DNA of 30,524 bases. Source: Thermocrinis sp. GTDB lineage: Bacteria > Aquificota > Aquificia > Aquificales > Aquificaceae. The notes below the pieces were generated by a model. That model was not told where the DNA came from. It did not search any database and was given only the letters and a program-made list of their open reading frames with translations. Each line of letters begins with the position of its first letter. Position 1 is the first letter of the stretch. Positions 16,499-24,651 of the stretch are shown in pieces. A program made the position numbers and the translations under genes. The stretch covers positions 1-30,524 of the forward strand of contig WYEK01000136.1 in assembly GCA_009903855.1 (NCBI GenBank). Reading direction: 5' to 3'.

Positions 16499-17225
16499 AG
16501 TGTTAAAAAACTTAGAGGTGGGTCCGCAAACCTACCTTATGGAGTTGGAGTTTCCTTTTCCAGAGGAAATAAAACCCGGACACTTTGTGATGTTGAAGGG
16601 TTGGAGTGGGCTTGACCCTATGGGCAGGAGGGCTTTTGCCATTGCGGACAAAAAAGAGGACCGCATAAGCATATACTACCAGGTGGTTGGTAGGGGCACC
16701 GCCTTGATGGCAAGGCTCAAAGAAGGCGACAGTGTGGAAATTCTTGGCCCTCTGGGAAACAGACTCTTTAGGTTAGACGGACAGAGGCACCTTCTCCTGG
16801 GTGGTGGCATAGGCATGCCTGGACTTTCCCTTCTGGCAAAGGAGTTAAAAGCCCTTGGCAAAGAGGTCTTTGTATGCTACGGAGCGAGGAGTTCAAACCT
16901 TTTGGTGATGAAGGAGTGGCTAAAGGAAAACGCCATAGAACACAAGCTTTTTACAGACGATGGCTCCGAGGGACAAAAGGGTAGCGTTTTGCAAGCCCTA
17001 AAGGACTTTGATGAATCTTGGGTTGTTCATGCGTGCGGTCCTAAAAGGATGCTGAAAGCTCTCAAGGAGATGGCAGAGGGCAGGGAGGTTTATCTTTCTC
17101 TGGAGGCAGACATGGCTTGCGGTTGGGGTGTATGCCTTGGCTGTGTGGTGCCATCAAAAGATGGAAAATTTTTGAGGGTTTGCTACGAGGGACCTGTCTT
17201 TCCTGCGGAGGAGGTGGTTCTATAA
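16479..17225 (+). CDS. pyrK: Dihydroorotate dehydrogenase electron-transfer subunit PyrK-like (248 aa)
   Basis: This FAD and 2Fe-2S protein passes electrons from PyrD to NAD in pyrimidine synthesis, in the ferredoxin reductase superfamily. Visible: a flavin-binding beta-barrel with GRRAFAIAD (50-57), the NAD-domain start LLLGGGIGMPGLSLLAKEL, HACGPKRML, and the C-terminal iron-sulfur ligands Cys214, Cys219, Cys222 and Cys235 in MACGWGVCLGC...RVCYEGPVF, exactly the PyrK pattern. Length is typical. The ATG at 16479 overlaps the permease and its stop overlaps the ribE start by one base (TAATG). pyrD is not adjacent, so it could also be a related NAD(P)H oxidoreductase subunit. Confidence 0.9.
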   Translation: MKELRVKVLKNLEVGPQTYLMELEFPFPEEIKPGHFVMLKGWSGLDPMGRRAFAIADKKEDRISIYYQVVGRGTALMARLKEGDSVEILGPLGNRLFRLDGQRHLLLGGGIGMPGLSLLAKELKALGKEVFVCYGARSSNLLVMKEWLKENAIEHKLFTDDGSEGQKGSVLQALKDFDESWVVHACGPKRMLKALKEMAEGREVYLSLEADMACGWGVCLGCVVPSKDGKFLRVCYEGPVFPAEEVVL

Positions 17226-17854
17226 TGTTTTCCGGCATAGTGGAAGAGGTGGGAGTCGTTGAGGGCCTGAAGCCCACACCTGGGGGTGCAAGGTTGGTAG
17301 TAAGGAGCTCTTTGGGGGAGCTAAAGTTGGGCGATAGCGTAGCGGTCAATGGTGTATGCCTTACGTTGGTAGAATGGAAAGGTCAAATGCTCAGCTTTGA
17401 CCTATCTCAAGAAACCCTTAGCAGGAGTAATTTAAGGTTTTTAAAGAAAGGAGACCCAGTAAATCTTGAGAGATCACTACGGGTGGGGGACCGCATAGGG
17501 GGACACTTTTTGCAAGGACATGTGGATTTTACCTCTCCCATAGAAGCCCTTTCCCAGAGGGGAGAACATTGGGAGCTGAGGGTCCGAGTGCCAAGGGAGT
17601 ACTTACCCTACGTGGTGGAAAAGGGCTCCATTGGCATAGACGGCATAAGCTTAACCATAAACTACATTCAGGGAGAGAGCATAAGCATAAACATTATCCC
17701 ACACACCTACCAAAACACAAACCTTAGGTTAAGAAAAAAGGGGGACCTGGTAAATGTGGAGCTGGACATTTTGGGCAAATACGTGGTGAATTACCTAAAC
17801 CTTTTGCAAAAGGACGCAAGAATAGAAAGGCTTTGGAATGGGCTATGGGGCTGA
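17225..17854 (+). CDS. ribE: Riboflavin synthase alpha subunit (209 aa)
   Basis: Riboflavin synthase dismutates two 6,7-dimethyl-8-ribityllumazine molecules to riboflavin. The two homologous lumazine-binding barrels are evident: MFSGIVEEVGVVEGL and AVNGVCLTLVEW in the first, with GGHFLQGHVDF at its end; KGSIGIDGISLTIN and INIIPHTYQNTNL in the second. Length is normal. I start at ATG 17225 because MFSGIVEE is the invariant family start; longer in-frame versions back to 17117 lie inside pyrK. The one-base overlap with pyrK suggests coupling, and placing riboflavin synthase beside an FAD enzyme makes metabolic sense. Confidence 0.96.
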   Translation: MFSGIVEEVGVVEGLKPTPGGARLVVRSSLGELKLGDSVAVNGVCLTLVEWKGQMLSFDLSQETLSRSNLRFLKKGDPVNLERSLRVGDRIGGHFLQGHVDFTSPIEALSQRGEHWELRVRVPREYLPYVVEKGSIGIDGISLTINYIQGESISINIIPHTYQNTNLRLRKKGDLVNVELDILGKYVVNYLNLLQKDARIERLWNGLWG

Positions 17855-18270
17855 GATGGCTAATTCTCTTGGTTTTCTTTAACCTTTCTTTTGGCTTTTA
17901 TCACTGTTTTTTTGATGCGGGGAAAAGATACAGAGTGGACCCATACCTTCTTTCTGCCATTGCCAGTGTGGAGAGCGGTTTTAACCCAAAGGCGGTCAAT
18001 CACAACAAAAACGAAAGCGTAGATTACGGTATTATGCAAATAAACTCTTTTTGGCTGAAAAAATACAAAATTCCCAAGGAGTGGCTCTGGGAGCCCTGCT
18101 ATAACATACACTTCGGCGCCATGGTTCTAAGAAGATGCATGGACGCCTACCCAAACAACCTAAAGCAGGCAATAGATTGCTACAACAAGGGAGAGAGGGC
18201 AAAGGAAAACAGCGAGTATGTGCTAAAGGTGTATAAAAAATACTCAAGGATCGCACAGATGGTTAGGTAG
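17845..18270 (+). CDS. Small secreted lytic transglycosylase, IagB/VirB1-like (141 aa)
   Basis: This small SLT-fold protein carries a signal peptide (MGLRWLILLVFFNLSFG). LSAIASVESGFNPKAVNHN contains the catalytic Glu43, and VDYGIMQINSFW and IDCYNKGERA are typical of the IagB/VirB1 group, which opens peptidoglycan locally for secretion systems or pili. Four Cys could form two disulfides after export. I choose ATG 17845, which overlaps the end of ribE by 10 bases; a TTG at 17833 is possible. The gene ends one base from the convergent gspN stop, so the T2SS locus begins right beside it. A role in secretin passage through murein is inferred from position. Confidence 0.88.
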   Translation: MGLRWLILLVFFNLSFGFYHCFFDAGKRYRVDPYLLSAIASVESGFNPKAVNHNKNESVDYGIMQINSFWLKKYKIPKEWLWEPCYNIHFGAMVLRRCMDAYPNNLKQAIDCYNKGERAKENSEYVLKVYKKYSRIAQMVR

Positions 18271-18271
18271 T

Positions 18272-18919
18272 TTATCGCACCACTTCTACCGATGGATTTT
18301 GAAGGGTTCCCGAAACCTGAAGGTTCAAACCCATGCCCGTTAGCTTGCCGTTGATGGAAGAACGGAGCGGGTCTGCCCTGTTGAAGGAAACTACACCATC
18401 CCCTACGATCAAGGAATCCAAAACCCTCGCTTGCCCGCTGAAGGTCCTGCCCTTGAACTCCACCGTTAGCCCATCCACCTTTAAGTCCTTGAGCCTTAAA
18501 TCCTCAAGTTCAAGCTTTCCCTTTATGCCATCTGTCAGCTCCAAGTCTACAAACTTTACGCGTGCTCCTCTCAGACAACCAAAGTTTTTCCCTTCTATCT
18601 CAATCTTTTTGTTTAAAAAGAGTCTTGTCTCCAAACTACCACCCTGACAGGTACCCCTCAGAGAGAGATAAAAGGGCTTTATAGAAAACACTGCAGAGTC
18701 AAACTCCGCAAGCTTTAAACTTTTATCGTAGACCTGAACCTTACTGAGCTTTACATGAAACAGACCCTCCTCTACACCCTGTGCCATAAGGTATATACCC
18801 TTCTTCATTAGCACCCTATCAAGCAATAAAAACTTTGGGAGGGTAATAAACAAAATAAAGGCAGAAAAAAGAACAAAGAGAACTGCCAGCAGAAGAAGTT
18901 CTTTAATCTTCAGCTTCAT
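18272..18919 (-). CDS. gspN: Type II secretion protein GspN-like (215 aa)
   Basis: A membrane anchor near the N-terminus (LLLLAVLFVLFSAFILFITL, about 8-27) precedes a periplasmic beta-rich domain with short repeating strands (GIKGKLELEDLRLKDLKVDG) and an end (NGKLTGMGLNLQVSGTLQNP) resembling GspN and the AsmA-like fold. Sequence similarity is modest; the call leans on the position immediately after gspD, whose end it overlaps by 17 bases. It is part of the gspC-gspD-gspN minus-strand operon and converges on the small lytic transglycosylase gene. GspN is an optional inner-membrane subunit of the T2SS. Confidence 0.78.
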   Translation of the reverse strand: MKLKIKELLLLAVLFVLFSAFILFITLPKFLLLDRVLMKKGIYLMAQGVEEGLFHVKLSKVQVYDKSLKLAEFDSAVFSIKPFYLSLRGTCQGGSLETRLFLNKKIEIEGKNFGCLRGARVKFVDLELTDGIKGKLELEDLRLKDLKVDGLTVEFKGRTFSGQARVLDSLIVGDGVVSFNRADPLRSSINGKLTGMGLNLQVSGTLQNPSVEVVR

Positions 18920-20909
18920 TTTTTGTTCTCTTCTTTTTGTTTGCCTCCTCCACCCTCTTTCTCAGCTCCTGTGCGAGCTTTTGGTGCTCTTCCGTGATCT
19001 TTGATAGGTCCTCTGGATTTTCTATCACATAGGGTGTTAGGAATATGAACAAGGACACCTTGTCTTCGGAGATGGTTTTTCTCTTGAAGAGCCAGCCAAG
19101 GATGGGCACATTCATAAGCCCCGGCACACCTTCCATATTGTCTAAGGTCCTTGTGCTTACCAGTCCACCAATTATTATGGTTTGTCCGTTTTCCACCACC
19201 ACGTCGGAGTTTAGCTGGCGGTTGGAGGTGACAGGTACCGCATAGCTGAGGGTACCTATCTGTGGTCTAAGAAAGTCTATTATCTCCTGAAGGTTAAGAT
19301 TAATCAAAAGCCTTAGGTCCTTTCCTGAAATGGTAGGCGTGACGCTGAGGCTTAATCCTACCTCCTTGTAATCGTAGGTAATGATAGGTTGTCCGTTTAT
19401 GTCAAACTTGACCCCAGACGCAAAGGGAACCACTTGACCCACTTTTATGATTGCCTCTTGGTTGTCAAGGGTTAGCACCTTTGGGTTAGAAATAATGTTA
19501 AAACCACTACCTTTTTCTAAAAGGGAGAACAAAAGCACTAGGTCTGGAAAGAAGAGGGTAGTGGAGCCTATGGTAATTGAGGTACCGCTTCTGCTGAGGG
19601 TGCCCATTACAAAGCTTCCTGAAAGGAGCGCGCTATAAACATCCTGAAGGCTTGAGCCACCAAAAGCAGAACCACCCTGCGTTCCAAGTATCTGCCATCG
19701 GACACCTAACTCCAGAGCCTGACGTGTGCTCATCTCCACCACCGTAGCGGCAATCAACACCTGCTTCCTTCGGACATCTATCTTTTCTATAAAGGACTTT
19801 AAGCTTTCATACTCCTGTGGAGTGCCGTAAATTATTACCGAGTTGGTGCCCCTGTCAAAGCCTATCCTGAGCCCTTCCTTGGTTTCTATAGCTGTTAAAG
19901 GAAATGTCTGCCTTTGGGGTGTTTTTTGTTCTTCCCTTTTTAGTGGTATCTCCGTACCTCTTGTTTCCGTTGGAGTTATCCTTTGCTCTTGGGGTTGAAT
20001 TTGAGGTTGAACTGTCTGAGTTATGGGAGATCTTCCCCCAAAGAGGGTCTGTAGGCTTCTGTATAGTTCCTCTGCGGAGATATGGTTTAGCTTTATGATA
20101 TAAAAGCCCCTCTCTAAGGGACCGAGGCTCTCTCTATCAAGGGTCTCTATAACTTCCTTTATTAAACCTTGAACCTTTTCATTGGCAACCACCACTATTG
20201 AGTTGCTGTCCTTGCTGAAGGTTATGAAAAGGGGTATGCCAAACTGTTGTTGAAAGGCAGAACTCAGAGCCTGAATGCTTTGAAAGACGCTTTCTGCGTT
20301 AGCCTTCTGTAGCTTATACAGATTGACAATCAAACCCCTCTCGGGAGAGTCAAGCTCTTTTAGAATCTTCTTTAACCTTTCTATGTTTTGGGCTACGTCT
20401 GCAATGATCAGGCTGTTGGAAGGGGCATGTACCGTAATTTTAGCGTTAGGAGAGAGAAAGGGCTGGACCGCCTGCTGAAGCTGGAGGGCTTGGGTGTTCT
20501 CCGCCTTGTAGATATATACGACCACTTCTCCTGAGTGGGAGGGTTTTTTAAAGTTTGCCAGAGATGTAGCCTTTTGCAGGGGCACTATGCTTACATAATT
20601 CTTCCCCTCCACCACTCCGTAGCCTTGCAGGGATAATGCTAAGAGAAACATTTCCCATGCGGTTTGTACGCTGACGGGCTTTGCGGAGCTCACTGTAATG
20701 GTGCCCTTTACCGCCGGGTCCAAGACGATATTTTTACCTGTAAGCTCAGACATAAACTTAGCTACAAGGGATATGTCCGTATCTTGAAAGTTCAAAAAGA
20801 CCCTGCCCGTCCTTTTTTGCTCTTGGGCTAATTTTTGAAGTTCTTGTGCGGTTTGCGGATAAACACATACAGATAAAGACAAAAGCAAAAACAGGGCTAA
20901 CCTTAGCAT
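18903..20909 (-). CDS. gspD: Type II secretion secretin GspD (668 aa)
   Basis: GspD forms the outer-membrane channel of the T2SS. A signal peptide ends near residue 18. N0 (about 35-115) includes FLNFQDTDISLVAKFMSELT; N1 (126-190) and N2 (192-260) each show the NSxxV/I pattern (SNSLIIADV, SNSIVVVAN). N3 (266-380) is interrupted by a Pro/Gln/Thr-rich insertion at about 292-340. The secretin domain (383 onward) has FNIISNPKVLTLDNQEA, VVENGQTIIIGGLVSTRT and VPGLMNVPILGWLFKRK. Length is normal. The ATG directly follows the gspC stop (TAGATG). A charged Lys/Arg/Glu tail ends the protein, and no pilotin gene is recognised nearby. Confidence 0.96.
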   Translation of the reverse strand: MLRLALFLLLSLSVCVYPQTAQELQKLAQEQKRTGRVFLNFQDTDISLVAKFMSELTGKNIVLDPAVKGTITVSSAKPVSVQTAWEMFLLALSLQGYGVVEGKNYVSIVPLQKATSLANFKKPSHSGEVVVYIYKAENTQALQLQQAVQPFLSPNAKITVHAPSNSLIIADVAQNIERLKKILKELDSPERGLIVNLYKLQKANAESVFQSIQALSSAFQQQFGIPLFITFSKDSNSIVVVANEKVQGLIKEVIETLDRESLGPLERGFYIIKLNHISAEELYRSLQTLFGGRSPITQTVQPQIQPQEQRITPTETRGTEIPLKREEQKTPQRQTFPLTAIETKEGLRIGFDRGTNSVIIYGTPQEYESLKSFIEKIDVRRKQVLIAATVVEMSTRQALELGVRWQILGTQGGSAFGGSSLQDVYSALLSGSFVMGTLSRSGTSITIGSTTLFFPDLVLLFSLLEKGSGFNIISNPKVLTLDNQEAIIKVGQVVPFASGVKFDINGQPIITYDYKEVGLSLSVTPTISGKDLRLLINLNLQEIIDFLRPQIGTLSYAVPVTSNRQLNSDVVVENGQTIIIGGLVSTRTLDNMEGVPGLMNVPILGWLFKRKTISEDKVSLFIFLTPYVIENPEDLSKITEEHQKLAQELRKRVEEANKKKRTKNEAED

Positions 20910-21656
20910 CTACTCCACCCTCACCAAAAGTTCCACTGGTTTGCCTTCTCTGATAAGCCCTATTTTAAAACTGCTCTCGTTTCTCAGAACCTGCAGTATT
21001 CTAAAGGCATCCTCTCCGCTCTTTATCTGCTGGTTGTTTATGCTAACGAGTACATCTCCGGGCACTATGCCCACCCTTGAAAATATGCTCTGAGGGTCCA
21101 CCCATTCAAAGAGAAATCCCGTAGTTCTTCCATCCTGCACATAGGGTACAAGCCTTATCTGCCTGAACATAACGCCAGGGTCCGCTGTAACGCTTTCTAT
21201 TTCCCTCTTTTGGACTACCGCCTGAAGGGTTTGGGTGTCTCCTGGGGTTATAGCTTTAGGTTCTGTAGTCCTAGCCTCCGCATTTGTAAAGCTAAAGCCT
21301 ATTGCCTTTTTCTCCTCACCCCTTGAAAGGATTATGTAGTTCCTGTCTATATGTGCAACCCGGTAGCCACCTACCTCAGAGCCCACCCGAACTGTTTTAA
21401 CCTGTCCATCCACGCTAATCAGTGCCAAATTTATGCTTCCTACTGCGGTAGCTAGCAGTTTAACGGACACTTCTTTTTGTTGCTTTTTCTCTTCCCTTTT
21501 GAACACAGGGCTAAAGTCTGCCACCCTTGGCTTTTCCACCCTCAGCACCGGCACCGAGCTTATCCCTCTGCTAATAAGGTTAGAGTAAATCAACAAGGGC
21601 AAGGAAAAGCATAAGGCAAGCAGAAGGAACATATAGCCAAAAAAGTTGAAATTCAT
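20910..21656 (-). CDS. gspC: Type II secretion protein GspC with PDZ domain (248 aa)
   Basis: GspC links the inner-membrane platform to the secretin. It shows one N-terminal membrane helix (MFLLLALCFSLPLLIYSNLI, about 9-28), a linker, the periplasmic HR domain (KLLATAVGSINLALISVDGQ...VGSEVGGYRVAHIDRNYIIL) and a C-terminal PDZ-like domain (VDPQSIFSRVGIVPGDVLVS, about 187-206, through the C-terminus). Length is normal. It is first in the gspC-D-N operon; the ATG is 10 bases after a TACAAT box and lacks a clear ribosome-binding site. It is divergent from gspE over 48 bases. Confidence 0.93.
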   Translation of the reverse strand: MNFNFFGYMFLLLALCFSLPLLIYSNLISRGISSVPVLRVEKPRVADFSPVFKREEKKQQKEVSVKLLATAVGSINLALISVDGQVKTVRVGSEVGGYRVAHIDRNYIILSRGEEKKAIGFSFTNAEARTTEPKAITPGDTQTLQAVVQKREIESVTADPGVMFRQIRLVPYVQDGRTTGFLFEWVDPQSIFSRVGIVPGDVLVSINNQQIKSGEDAFRILQVLRNESSFKIGLIREGKPVELLVRVE

Positions 21657-21666
21657 GAGTGTGAAT

Positions 21667-21697
21667 ATTGTAAGGCAGTTTTGTGATGAAATATAAT
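21667..21697. promoter_or_regulatory. Divergent gspC / gspE promoter region
   Basis: The whole 48-base gap (21657-21704) carries two -10 boxes. On plus, TATAAT (21692-21697) is seven bases before the gspE GTG at 21705. On minus, TACAAT (21672-21667) is 10 bases before the gspC ATG at 21656. Both imply leaderless transcripts. The polymerase footprints would overlap, offering a simple way to couple or balance the two halves of the T2SS locus. Confidence 0.55.
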
Positions 21698-21704
21698 TAC
21701 CACC

Positions 21705-23120
21705 GTGAAAGTAAATGTACTAAGAGACTATAAGGTTATCCCCCTTGAGGAGGATGAAAAAAGGCTAAAGCTTTTGGCTCCCGAGGGATATGACTTTTTC
21801 CTCTTGGAAGAACTTAGGTTTTTGCTGGAAAAAGAAATAGACGTTGTATTTGTAGATGAAAACACCTTTGCACAGGAACTTCAAAGGAGGCTCGCCCAAG
21901 AAGAAGTGGTGGTGGAAGGAGAGGAAAGTGAGGGAGAAGTTCTCAAAGACCTCCTGCTTGAAGAGGACAAGAGTCCTGCGGTTAGCTTTGTGAATTCTAT
22001 GCTCATAAAGGCAACCACCCTCTCTGCCTCTGACATTCACATAGAGCCCTATCAGGATGCATCCTATGTCAGGTTTCGCCTTGATGGAATTTTGCACGAC
22101 TATATGAGCATACCCCTCTCTTTGCACGAGTCGGTGGTTTCCCGCATAAAAATTCTTGCTAACATGAACGTGGCGGAAAAAAGGGTGCCCCAAGATGGAA
22201 AAATTAGGGTAAAAGTGGGTGGCAGGGAGATGGATATAAGGGTCTCATCGGTGCCCACCGTCTTTGGAGAGAGAATTGTTCTTAGGCTCTTGGACCGTTC
22301 CAATCAGATGCTAACCTTGGAGGACTTGGGGCTTTCTCCGGAGGACCTGCAGAAGGTCCGAAGGCTTGCCAAAAAACCTTACGGTATAGTTTTGGCTACA
22401 GGTCCCACCGGTTCTGGAAAGAGCACCACCCTTTACGCCATGATCCTGCAGATAAAAAGCCCAGAGAAAAACATCATCACCATAGAGGACCCACCCGAGT
22501 ATCAGGTGAAGGGTGTTAGCCAGATTCAGGTTAATCCTAAGGTGGGGCTCACCTTTGCCAGCGGGCTACGGGCTATCCTCAGGCAGGACCCGGATGTGAT
22601 CATGGTGGGCGAGATAAGGGATGCGGAGACTGCTGAAATTGCAGTCCATGCGGCGCTCACTGGACACTTGGTGCTCTCTACCCTTCATACCAACGACGCA
22701 GTCTCTGCGGTGGCAAGGCTTGCAGACCTTGGAATAGAGCCCTTTTTGATCGCATCCTCCTTGGAGGGGGTCATAGCCCAAAGGCTGGTTAGGAAAATAT
22801 GCCACCAGTGTAAGACCGCATACAAGCCATCCAAGGAAGAACTGGAAGAGCTTGGCTTGGAGGGAGATTACATCTTTTACAAGGGCTTGGGATGTGAGCA
22901 CTGCATGGGCACCGGCTACAAGGGAAGGACGGGTATCTTTGAGGTGCTTGAGCTGGACGAAGACCTAAAGCAGTTTATACTAAAAACCCAAGACGCAACT
23001 GCCATAAAAAGGTTTGCCAAGGAGAAGGGTTTTAAGGACATGCTACAGGATGGCGTGGATAAGGTGCTACAGGGCATAACCACCTCGGAAGAGCTAATAA
23101 GGGCTATAAAAGTAGAATGA
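21705..23120 (+). CDS. gspE: Type II secretion ATPase GspE (471 aa)
   Basis: GspE is the cytoplasmic hexameric ATPase that powers pseudopilus assembly. The core is complete: DIHIEPYQDASYVRFRLDG (110-128), Walker A GPTGSGKS (233-240), acidic box TIEDPPEY (259-266), Walker B GEIRDAETA (302-310), His box HLVLSTLHTNDA (321-332) and a zinc site with Cys366/Cys369 and Cys397/Cys400. The N-terminal domain is short (about 90 residues), the region that usually docks to GspL. The GTG start is chosen because it directly follows a -10 box. It is first in the gspE-L-M-K-protease operon, overlapping gspL by four bases. PilB is the main alternative, but the neighbours argue for GspE. Confidence 0.95.
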   Translation: MKVNVLRDYKVIPLEEDEKRLKLLAPEGYDFFLLEELRFLLEKEIDVVFVDENTFAQELQRRLAQEEVVVEGEESEGEVLKDLLLEEDKSPAVSFVNSMLIKATTLSASDIHIEPYQDASYVRFRLDGILHDYMSIPLSLHESVVSRIKILANMNVAEKRVPQDGKIRVKVGGREMDIRVSSVPTVFGERIVLRLLDRSNQMLTLEDLGLSPEDLQKVRRLAKKPYGIVLATGPTGSGKSTTLYAMILQIKSPEKNIITIEDPPEYQVKGVSQIQVNPKVGLTFASGLRAILRQDPDVIMVGEIRDAETAEIAVHAALTGHLVLSTLHTNDAVSAVARLADLGIEPFLIASSLEGVIAQRLVRKICHQCKTAYKPSKEELEELGLEGDYIFYKGLGCEHCMGTGYKGRTGIFEVLELDEDLKQFILKTQDATAIKRFAKEKGFKDMLQDGVDKVLQGITTSEELIRAIKVE

Positions 23121-24256
23121 TATACACGGGAGTAGATGGTAAAAAATCCTTTAGCGTGAATAAGTCCCTGCTGGGTAGGGGCTGGTCTCCCACCCAAAAG
23201 CTCGGCAAAAAAATATGTGTAGTGCCCTCAGACCTTTGCTTTGTAAAAGTTGAAAAAGCTTTATCCCAAAAGCCCTCAGACCTAAGGGGTTATTACCAGT
23301 TGGAGGTTTCCGAAAAGTTTGGGCAGGTGGAGTGGGATGTTTCTTTGCATGGGGACCTTGCCATTTTGGGCGTTTATAAGAATTTTGAGGGAGAAGATTG
23401 CTGGGACATAGACCTTGAGATATTCTCCTTGGCGAGGGTTTTGCATTTGCTTGGGGTGGATGGGTGCGTGCTGGACCTTGGCAGAAGAAAGAGCACCTTG
23501 GTATGCGTAGAAAGTGGTATTCTCTCCCGCTACAGGGTGCTACTCAGGGGTGGAGATTATTTAAACTCTCTGATAGACCCGGAGGAACCACAGAGGGCAG
23601 AGATGTTAAAGATAGAAAAGGGCTTGGAGTTAAAAGAGGTGGAGGATGGGCTCAAGGGTATCCTGTCTAATCTGAGGGTGGATGCTAACACTCCCACCCT
23701 TCTTAGCGGTGGCGGTGCAAAGCTGAAAGGGTTAAAGGGGCTCTTTGGTAGGCTCATAGAAAACCCATACTGCAAACCCGAATACACGAGCGCCTTTGGT
23801 GCCAGCTTAAAGTATGTGGTGAAAACTCCTTACCCAGACTTTGTAAAAAGGGAGCTATCTCCTCAGGAGCTTAGGTGGGCGGGCTTTTCTTTGGTGGGTG
23901 GATTGTTGCTCTTTGGCTTGGCATACTTTGGCACAGAAAGGCTCTGGTCTGTGGAACCTTTGAGGGAAAAAGAAAAAACTGAGTTTAAAAAGCTATTTCC
24001 TAACGCACCACTGGTTGGTGTAAGGGAACAGGTACTCTCCAAGGCAAGTAAGGAAGAGTCCTTCCAGCTTACCCAAAAGCTTTCTGAACTGTCTGCTAAG
24101 CTATCTTCAGACATAAAGATATACTCCTTAGAATTTTCAAAGGGCAGTCTTTTGGTAAGGGGCGAAGGAAAGGAGGAGGTGGTCAGAAGGCTTTCGCCCA
24201 AGTCTGTTAAAAAAACGCCCGCGGGCACTTTGGAGTTTGAGTTGGAACTGCGATGA
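23117..24256 (+). CDS. gspL: Type II secretion protein GspL (379 aa)
   Basis: GspL recruits GspE to the inner membrane. The cytoplasmic part (1-240) has the actin-like/PilM-type arrangement, with CVLDLGRRKSTLVCVESGIL (117-136) and TLLSGGGAKLKGLKGLFGRL as recognisable nucleotide-fold strands. One membrane helix (about 254-272, WAGFSLVGGLLLFGLAYFG) leads to a periplasmic coiled segment and a ferredoxin-like domain ending VRRLSPKSVKKTPAGTLEF. This is the PilM-plus-PilN fusion typical of GspL. The ATG overlaps the gspE stop (ATGA) and its stop overlaps the gspM ATG in the same way, so translation is coupled. Confidence 0.9.
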   Translation: MIYTGVDGKKSFSVNKSLLGRGWSPTQKLGKKICVVPSDLCFVKVEKALSQKPSDLRGYYQLEVSEKFGQVEWDVSLHGDLAILGVYKNFEGEDCWDIDLEIFSLARVLHLLGVDGCVLDLGRRKSTLVCVESGILSRYRVLLRGGDYLNSLIDPEEPQRAEMLKIEKGLELKEVEDGLKGILSNLRVDANTPTLLSGGGAKLKGLKGLFGRLIENPYCKPEYTSAFGASLKYVVKTPYPDFVKRELSPQELRWAGFSLVGGLLLFGLAYFGTERLWSVEPLREKEKTEFKKLFPNAPLVGVREQVLSKASKEESFQLTQKLSELSAKLSSDIKIYSLEFSKGSLLVRGEGKEEVVRRLSPKSVKKTPAGTLEFELELR

Positions 24257-24651
24257 GGCTGAAAAAGAGGGATGCGATCATCTTCTTTGTTTTACTTTCT
24301 GCATTGCTTGGTTTTTTGCTCTTAGACAGATATTACAAACTAAGGGATAGCTACTACAGAGATTACCTAAAGCACAAAGAAATCATGTTTTTGCTGGCAA
24401 ACTACCAAGGGAAGAAAAGGGAAGAGCCAACGGAGCAGTTGATAAGAGGGCTCTTTTCCCAATATCAGGGGGAGTTCAAGTCCTTTAAGCAAACGGATGC
24501 GGGCTACGAGGTGCAGGGGACAAACCTGCCCGGAGAAAAGCTTCCCTACCTGATCTATGCCTTGGAGGAGAAGGGCATAAGCGTGCAAAAGCTCAGGGCG
24601 GTGGATAACACCGGACAGGGGCTCTTTGAAGTATACTTGCTTTTGAGATGA
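24253..24651 (+). CDS. gspM: Type II secretion protein GspM (132 aa)
   Basis: This is a short bitopic protein with one N-terminal membrane helix (AIIFFVLLSALLGFLLLD, about 8-25), a basic cytoplasmic start (MRLKKRD), a helical stalk and a periplasmic ferredoxin-like C-terminal domain (YEVQGTNLPGEKLPYLIYAL...FEVYLLL). Sequence conservation in GspM is low, so the call rests on size, topology and position between gspL and gspK, with ATGA overlaps on both sides. GspM partners GspL in the inner-membrane platform. Confidence 0.85.
   Translation: MRLKKRDAIIFFVLLSALLGFLLLDRYYKLRDSYYRDYLKHKEIMFLLANYQGKKREEPTEQLIRGLFSQYQGEFKSFKQTDAGYEVQGTNLPGEKLPYLIYALEEKGISVQKLRAVDNTGQGLFEVYLLLR

Noticed and set aside
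17117..17224. N-terminally extended riboflavin synthase
   Set aside because: The extra 36 codons overlap pyrK in another frame; MFSGIVEE at 17225 is the invariant start of the family.
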